NCBI GenBank assembly: GCA_017355425.1
Contig: CP070233.1
Coordinates: 5,179,501-5,243,500, forward strand
From: Dolichospermum sp. DET69
GTDB lineage: Bacteria; Cyanobacteriota; Cyanobacteriia; Cyanobacteriales; Nostocaceae
Direction of reading: 5' to 3'
Length of the DNA stretch: 64,000 bases
Both the position numbers and the translations under genes were made by a program. The notes beneath the pieces are model-generated. The model had not been told where the DNA came from. It saw only the letters and a list, made by a program, of their open reading frames with translations, and did no database searches. Positions 59,963-64,000 of the stretch are shown piece by piece (position 1 is the stretch's first letter; every line of letters starts with the position of its first letter).

Positions 59963-60758
59963 AAAAATTGATGAAAATCTGAAATATATAGTTGAGAAAA
60001 TTGAAGCTGAAAGTTCTGGTTTGTCAGTTTTAGCAGCGCGTCAGTTTCGCTATACTGTGACTCAAAATTCTCTAGAATTGACTATTAAAGAACCTCGCAA
60101 TTTTAATATCTTAGAAGAGTTTATTATTCGGGCTGGTATGGAGTTTAATCCTCCGCCTACAGCTAATGACTTAGCATCTATCTTAGGGCTGGATTCTGTC
60201 TTTGTTAAAAGTACCATTGCTAATTTGCAATCTTTACAAACTCTAGCAGATACACCTCAAATTACTGTCACAGCAGAAGGTAGTTTATTTTATGCCCAGG
60301 GTTCTGTGCCTAAGCCTCCATACACTGTGCAAATTTATGCAATTACTGATAATTTAGCCGGGAAAATTATATTTCAATATGAATCATTGGAAGATATTGC
60401 AATTAATCAGCCAGATTTATCAGAATTCGTGAATATTGAAGCAAAAAATCCAGCAATTTCTAGTTTAAAACTTGCAGATATTCAGGACATGGTGCAAGCT
60501 TCTAATTTACCTCTTCATGTCCCCACAGAAGGTAAATTTATTACTGATTTTAAAGTGCGAGGTATTACACAAACTATGGGGAAAAATATCTCCCTGTTTG
60601 TGATTTATGATAGTAATCAAGATAAATTAAATATCCAAATTAGAAGCGGTAAGGAAATTTTGGAAGTTGCGACAAAGAAGATTGCTCAATTGTACAGTGC
60701 AGAAAAACTATCTCTAGAAGAATTGTGTCAATTATCGGAAGAAACTAATTCTCCGTAG
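59940..60758 (+). CDS. Helicase-associated protein, unknown family
   Basis: A 272-aa soluble protein. The start is the ATG at 59940, preceded by GGAGGG (59927-59932) inside the helicase gene; the two genes overlap by 23 bp and are certainly coupled. Residues ~60-105 (FIIRAGMEFNPPPTANDLAS, ILGLDSVFVKSTIANLQSLQ) look like a winged helix. The C-terminal half alternates strands and helices (ISLFVIYDSNQDKLNIQIRS) without a catalytic signature I recognise. It could be a DNA-binding adaptor or substrate-recognition partner of the helicase. Confidence 0.65.
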   Translation: MFPASVVKKIDENLKYIVEKIEAESSGLSVLAARQFRYTVTQNSLELTIKEPRNFNILEEFIIRAGMEFNPPPTANDLASILGLDSVFVKSTIANLQSLQTLADTPQITVTAEGSLFYAQGSVPKPPYTVQIYAITDNLAGKIIFQYESLEDIAINQPDLSEFVNIEAKNPAISSLKLADIQDMVQASNLPLHVPTEGKFITDFKVRGITQTMGKNISLFVIYDSNQDKLNIQIRSGKEILEVATKKIAQLYSAEKLSLEELCQLSEETNSP

Positions 60759-60831
60759 GTTGGGTTGACGCTCATGTTACCCAACATTTACTCGACTTGG
60801 TTGGGTTTGGTCTTCGTTCTACCCAACCTAC
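60755..60831. repeat. Long imperfect hairpin repeat (GTAGGTTGGGT / ACCCAACCTAC)
   Basis: GTAGGTTGGGT (60755-60765) is the exact inverse of ACCCAACCTAC (60821-60831), with further GTTGGGT/ACCCAAC copies between. The family also occurs at 11240-11275 and, split by a MITE, at 55385-55580. It lies directly at the helicase-partner stop and may act as a terminator. Confidence 0.7.
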
Positions 60832-61042
60832 AATTCAGTTTTAATCGTTTATATAAACTTAAGCATAAATATTTACAATAAATAAAAGGAAAATTCCCCT
60901 CAGCAGTATGAAACTGGAGGGGTTTGATCATATCAATTGCAGTATTTCCCAAATTCCATCCCCCTATACCCCATTGACCGCTGCAAAAATTGTGCTACAA
61001 TCGTCTGCGGTAATAGGCTAATCAACAAAATCAGATCATCCT

Positions 61043-61297
61043 TTAGTAGTAGCCATGTTGTTTTTCAGGTTCCGGTTGAACCATGGCGAAGTTAGATACA
61101 TCATGCAAGTAACGGCTGGCTTCCTCTTCTAAGCGATGAACCCAATATGGTTCCATGATGTTACTATGTCGAAGTGCGGCAAGGTATCCATCCAAATACA
61201 TCCGCATATCATCCATACGATAACCACGGTTCCATAATTCGATGAAGGCATCGGTAAGTCTCTGGTAGTAACGGATTGCTTGTGTGTCTTGGAGCAT
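61043..61297 (-). CDS. DUF6761-like small cyanobacterial protein
   Basis: An 84-aa helical soluble protein: TQAIRYYQRLTDAFIELWNR, then GYRMDDMRMYLDGYLAALRH, and YWVHRLEEEASRYLHD. The pattern resembles a small, highly conserved cyanobacterial family that I believe is DUF6761; the function is unknown. ATG 61297. It is a single gene, convergent with the helicase operon. Confidence 0.72.
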   Translation of the reverse strand: MLQDTQAIRYYQRLTDAFIELWNRGYRMDDMRMYLDGYLAALRHSNIMEPYWVHRLEEEASRYLHDVSNFAMVQPEPEKQHGYY

Positions 61298-61865
61298 AAC
61301 TGCTGTATTAGTCTCTTTGGTATGAGAATTGTAGATGATGATTCACGCTCAATGAAGTATCACTTCATTCCTATGTATTAACTCATAAGTTAATATTTTC
61401 ACCTTGGGTGAGACCCCCCAGCAGCTAACAACTTAATTAGATCCTACGCCAAAAAATTGGAACTATGGTAATTTTGTAAGGTATATTTACGATTTTTTTG
61501 TCAAAAGTTTGATCTGATATTATGGCGTTAGCCATATATTTACAATCACAAAGGGTAATTGATTTTTATCCAATTTTTGGCGCGGTTTCCTTTGGAAATA
61601 CAAATCTAGCCATTAGGGCATAAATCTGTAAAATTAAGTTTGAGAATTTATTAGCTGTTTCCGGGACTAATAACAAACCATGTCTACCTTTGGTCGTAAT
61701 CGGGTGTGATTTTTATGCTACTCCCTTTGGTAAATGATTGTTCTATTAAGTTTACCATATCTCTTAAGGAGTAGGACAGATAACCATAAATAAACTTTAA
61801 TGATAGGGGTTAGGAGTCACCGAGTCAGGAGTCAGGGGTTAGGAGTCACCGAGTCAGGAGTCACC

Positions 61866-61953
61866 GAGTCAGGAGGAAGTAAGAATGGAGTCAGGAGGAA
61901 GTAAGAATGGAGTCAGGAGGAAGTAAGAATGGAGTCAGGAGGAAGTAAGAATG
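61866..61953 (+). repeat. Four 22-bp tandem repeats
   Basis: The unit GAGTCAGGAGGAAGTAAGAA plus TG is repeated exactly four times (61866, 61888, 61910, 61932). A partial fifth follows (GAGGAAGTAA). It is non-coding and purine-rich on the plus strand. Confidence 0.92.
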
Positions 61954-62129
61954 GAGGAAGTAATTGTGCTATTTAACTTTTTGAAGTAAATTTTGTACCT
62001 GATTCTAGTTCATAGTGCTACAAGTGATGGGGAAGTAATTTTATTTACCTATTACCGCTGCAAAATGGATTAATAGTAACTTGAGCTAATATAATATAAA
62101 CGTAATAAAAATTTAATAAAGCTACTAGC

Positions 62130-62228
62130 ATGGCTGCAAATAAAGTAAAAAATAAATTTTTTGCAAGGTTTTTTAAAGGAAATGTGAAGGCTGTGCCTAT
62201 GGAAGTAACAAAAACTACAAAACCTTGA
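62130..62228 (+). CDS. Possible 32-aa basic micro-protein
   Basis: An ATG frame: MAANKVKNKFFARFFKGNVK followed by AVPMEVTKTTKP and stop. It is Lys-rich with an amphipathic centre. A TATAAT-like run lies ~35 bp upstream, but there is no clear ribosome site. It is 50 bp before the response regulator gene. The start MAANK plus regular codon use is suggestive only; it could be chance. Confidence 0.3.
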   Translation: MAANKVKNKFFARFFKGNVKAVPMEVTKTTKP

Positions 62229-62278
62229 GCATGAGATTGTTAATTTGAGATTCATCAACGCTAAGGGGTCTTACCACT

Positions 62279-63049
62279 GTGGGTTCGGTTTGTATAGAAA
62301 TTGTTGAGGGGAATCCCCATCTGAGGTCCTTGTTGGGTTGGCACTTGCAACAACTAGAATACCGAGTTCATCAAGCTGCCAGTATTTATCAAGCAAAAGA
62401 AGTATTTTTGGGACATCAACCCACTCTAGTCATTCTAGATGCGGATTTATCAGATGGTGATGGTGTGGAGTTTTGTCGCTGGTTGCATCGTCAACAACAG
62501 CCTCTAATTCTCATGTTATCTGCTCGAACTAATGAAGCTGATATTGTTGCGGGCTTAAAAGCGGGAGCAGATGACTATTTAAGCAAACCTTTTGGAATGC
62601 AAGAATTTTTGGCTCGGGTTGAGGCAATTATTCGCCGTAACCGGACACCGACCGCACCGGCTCATTTAGATTATGGTAGTTTGCAAATTGATTTAGTCCA
62701 GCGTCGTGTTCGTTTCCAAGGGGAGTTTATTGACTTAACACCCCAGGAATTCAGTTTATTGTATGTCTTGGCACAAGCTGGAGGAATGCCTTTAAGTAGA
62801 TCGGAATTATTACGTCGTGCTTGGCCTGACGCTATTGATAACCCACGCACCATTGATACTCATGTTTTATCGCTGCGGAAGAAGGTGGAACTTGATCCGC
62901 GTCAACCCAGCTTAATCCAAACTATTCGCAATGTTGGATACCGATTTAACATGGAAATTTTGAACACCAATATTCCGCAAACGCCAGCAAAATTACCAAG
63001 AGAGAGATTTACTAATCAGTTACCTGTATTGACTACTCAAAGTTCTTAG
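62279..63049 (+). CDS. OmpR/PhoB-family response regulator
   Basis: A 256-aa protein. The receiver domain (~1-122) has the phospho-acceptor Asp in LVILDADLSDGDG, Ser/Thr in LMLSART, and Lys in DYLSKPFG. The first acidic pocket is reduced to IVEGNPH, with Glu only, where most receivers have two acids. A winged-helix DNA-binding domain (~128-228) ends with RTIDTHVLSLRKKVE and IQTIRNVGYRF. The GTG start follows AAGGGG. It resembles cyanobacterial regulators of the NrrA/Rre37 type, but I cannot confirm orthology. No cognate kinase is adjacent. Confidence 0.82.
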   Translation: MGSVCIEIVEGNPHLRSLLGWHLQQLEYRVHQAASIYQAKEVFLGHQPTLVILDADLSDGDGVEFCRWLHRQQQPLILMLSARTNEADIVAGLKAGADDYLSKPFGMQEFLARVEAIIRRNRTPTAPAHLDYGSLQIDLVQRRVRFQGEFIDLTPQEFSLLYVLAQAGGMPLSRSELLRRAWPDAIDNPRTIDTHVLSLRKKVELDPRQPSLIQTIRNVGYRFNMEILNTNIPQTPAKLPRERFTNQLPVLTTQSS

Positions 63050-63102
63050 CCTCTTTCTGGCGATTTTAAACTGTTAGCAAGAGGTGCTTCTAAGGAGATT
63101 TA

Positions 63103-63846
63103 TTAAGTCCATTCTGCTACTGCTTGAGTTTCCGCTTGAGTTAAACTGGCTGCTAAGTTACCCCAATCTATTTCAGCGGCAGGTTGATTGATAACTAATT
63201 GACCTTGCTGAAGATGTAAGAGGTGAGTACAAAACTCTTGTGCTAGATCAATTTGACGATTTACCATCAAAATCGCCGAGGAAGGGGGTTGATTTAGGTT
63301 GGTGAGGATGTCCATTAAAGGACCAGATGTGGCATTGTCTAAGGCTGATGTAGGCTCATCTAAGAGTAAAATCTGGGGTTCGGTAACTAGGGCGCGAGCG
63401 ATCGCAATTAACTGTTTTTGTCCGCTGGAAAGTTGTACTTCAGTCCGTCCTAACCATTGTTCAGGAATTTGGAGTTGTTCTTGCCAATAACTGACTTTTT
63501 CCTGAATAATTGGCTGCGGTAGACCCCGGAGAATTAAAGGATAAGCTAAAGCCTGTGCAACTGTCATCCCCAATAGTTTAGATTCTTGTTGTACCAGCAT
63601 CACCTGTTGACGGAGTTGGATAACGGGAATTTGGCGATATTCCTGATTTTTCAGATAGATTTTTCCGCTGCTGGGTTCATTTAAGCGGTTAATGAGACGT
63701 AACAAAGAAGTTTTACCAGCACCAGATTCACCGACAATTACCAAGCGATCGCCAGGTGACACATTAAAGGAAATATCCTGTAGAATCGGGTATTGGTGTT
63801 GATGCTGTAACCGCCGATAAAAATTAACAGATTCTAGCCTGAGCAT
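63103..63846 (-). CDS. ABC transporter ATP-binding protein (YbbL/FetA-like)
   Basis: A 247-aa single nucleotide-binding domain. Walker A is VGESGAGKTSLLR, the Q-loop is VMLVQQESKLLGMTV, the signature is QLSSGQKQL and Walker B is ILLLDEPTSALD. LSSGQKQ replaces the usual LSGGQ, as in some FetA-like ATPases. The H-loop position is ILMVNRQID, with Asn-Arg rather than His. The ATG at 63846 (MLRLESVNF) is preferred over the TTG at 63876. The permease partner is not in view. It is divergent from the kinase gene. Confidence 0.82.
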   Translation of the reverse strand: MLRLESVNFYRRLQHQHQYPILQDISFNVSPGDRLVIVGESGAGKTSLLRLINRLNEPSSGKIYLKNQEYRQIPVIQLRQQVMLVQQESKLLGMTVAQALAYPLILRGLPQPIIQEKVSYWQEQLQIPEQWLGRTEVQLSSGQKQLIAIARALVTEPQILLLDEPTSALDNATSGPLMDILTNLNQPPSSAILMVNRQIDLAQEFCTHLLHLQQGQLVINQPAAEIDWGNLAASLTQAETQAVAEWT

Positions 63847-63924
63847 AGGGAATAAGTGATAATTAATAATTAACAAGTGCTATAACCCAATTAATTATCT
63901 GCTCATTTAAGACGAAAAAACCCT

Positions 63925-64000
63925 ATGTTAGCAGGAACAACTTTGCAGAATGGAAAATATACCATCCTCCAGGAAATAGGGCGGGGCGGATTTGGTGTTA
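63925..64000 (+). CDS. Ser/Thr protein kinase, N-terminus only (cut by window end)
   Basis: 25 codons are visible: MLAGTTLQNGKYTILQEIGR followed by GGFGV. This is the standard opening of cyanobacterial eukaryote-type kinases, with the Gly-rich ATP loop GRGGFG. The rest lies beyond the window. Confidence 0.75.
   Translation, partial: MLAGTTLQNGKYTILQEIGRGGFGV

Larger units (their letters stand above)
61298..62278. other. Nearly 1-kb intergenic region with repeat arrays and one possible micro-gene
   Basis: It contains CACCGAGTCAG repeats (61816-61870), four 22-bp tandem repeats (61866-61953) and a possible 32-codon gene at 62130-62228. A TAATATAATATAAA promoter-like run lies at about 62086-62100. 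The 61310-61800 part shows nothing recognisable; the promoter of the 84-aa gene should lie at its left end. Confidence 0.5.

Noticed and set aside
61866-61953. 22-bp tandem array considered as a CRISPR or replication iteron cluster
   Set aside because: Units abut without spacers, and no rep gene, dnaA-box cluster or cas gene is nearby.
62060-62110. GTA-N8-TAA sequence upstream of the response regulator as an NtcA site
   Set aside because: The second half is TAA rather than TAC and the spacing to the TATAAT-like run is wrong for a class-II NtcA promoter.

Overview
The window looks like chromosome of a filamentous, heterocyst-type cyanobacterium (Nostocales). It is AT-rich and carries many HIP1 octamers (GCGATCGC). 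It has heptameric short tandem repeats (GGGAACA, AATTTAG, AGGCAAG types). Its gene set is cyanobacterial: psaK, ndhO, ndhD, heme oxygenase, SufE, BolA/GrxD and the DUF2973/DUF2605 pair. No rRNA, tRNA, CRISPR array or plasmid/phage replication gene was recognised.

Layout. 1-8.1 kb is accessory: a GNAT, an odd histidine kinase coupled to an L-threonylcarbamoyladenylate synthase, a partly decayed tandem cassette (DUF5678-like plus retropepsin-like protein), a VapBC-type pair whose toxin tail is rewritten by a short tandem repeat, and a three-gene minus-strand operon (219-aa protein, AAA/P-loop ATPase, DUF1802-like plus PD-(D/E)XK nuclease) that is the best candidate for an undescribed defence system. 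8.5-15.2 kb is mostly housekeeping: a lipoprotein and a 60-bp-repeat protein, mdh, ndhO, cobQ, PrxQ and an ABC-2 permease. 15.2-16.7 kb is a graveyard of transposon and gene fragments. 16.7-26.4 kb carries a fused peptide-type ABC ATPase, a methyltransferase, a GNAT and a molybdenum-hydroxylase locus: three enzyme subunits (2Fe-2S, FAD/4Fe-4S, Mo) plus XdhC and MocA maturation factors. 26.8-33.5 kb has an SLH-glycosidase, a coiled-coil/WD40 protein and RecN.

33.7-40.7 kb is a mobile-element-rich patch: an intact TnpB element beside a fasciclin gene, an ISL3 element with a perfect 8-bp target duplication, a 173-bp ISL3-derived MITE nested inside another MITE, a HEXXH protein, and a small HTH protein of the type linked to cyanobacterial conflict systems. 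40.9-55.4 kb is mainly core metabolism (ho1, glmM, a 1-Cys Prx, allA, an FHA-kinase, psaK, sufE, thrS, ndhD, bolA-grxD), interrupted by an IS605 element that has lost the 5' halves of both tnpA and tnpB. 55.6-60.8 kb is a 1434-aa SF1 helicase translationally coupled to an unknown 272-aa winged-helix-like protein. The window ends with an OmpR-type response regulator, an ABC ATPase and the first codons of a Ser/Thr kinase.

Small inverted-repeat elements are abundant. At least four families could be delimited by eye through terminal repeats, target duplications or both. All family assignments come from reading protein motifs; no database search was run.
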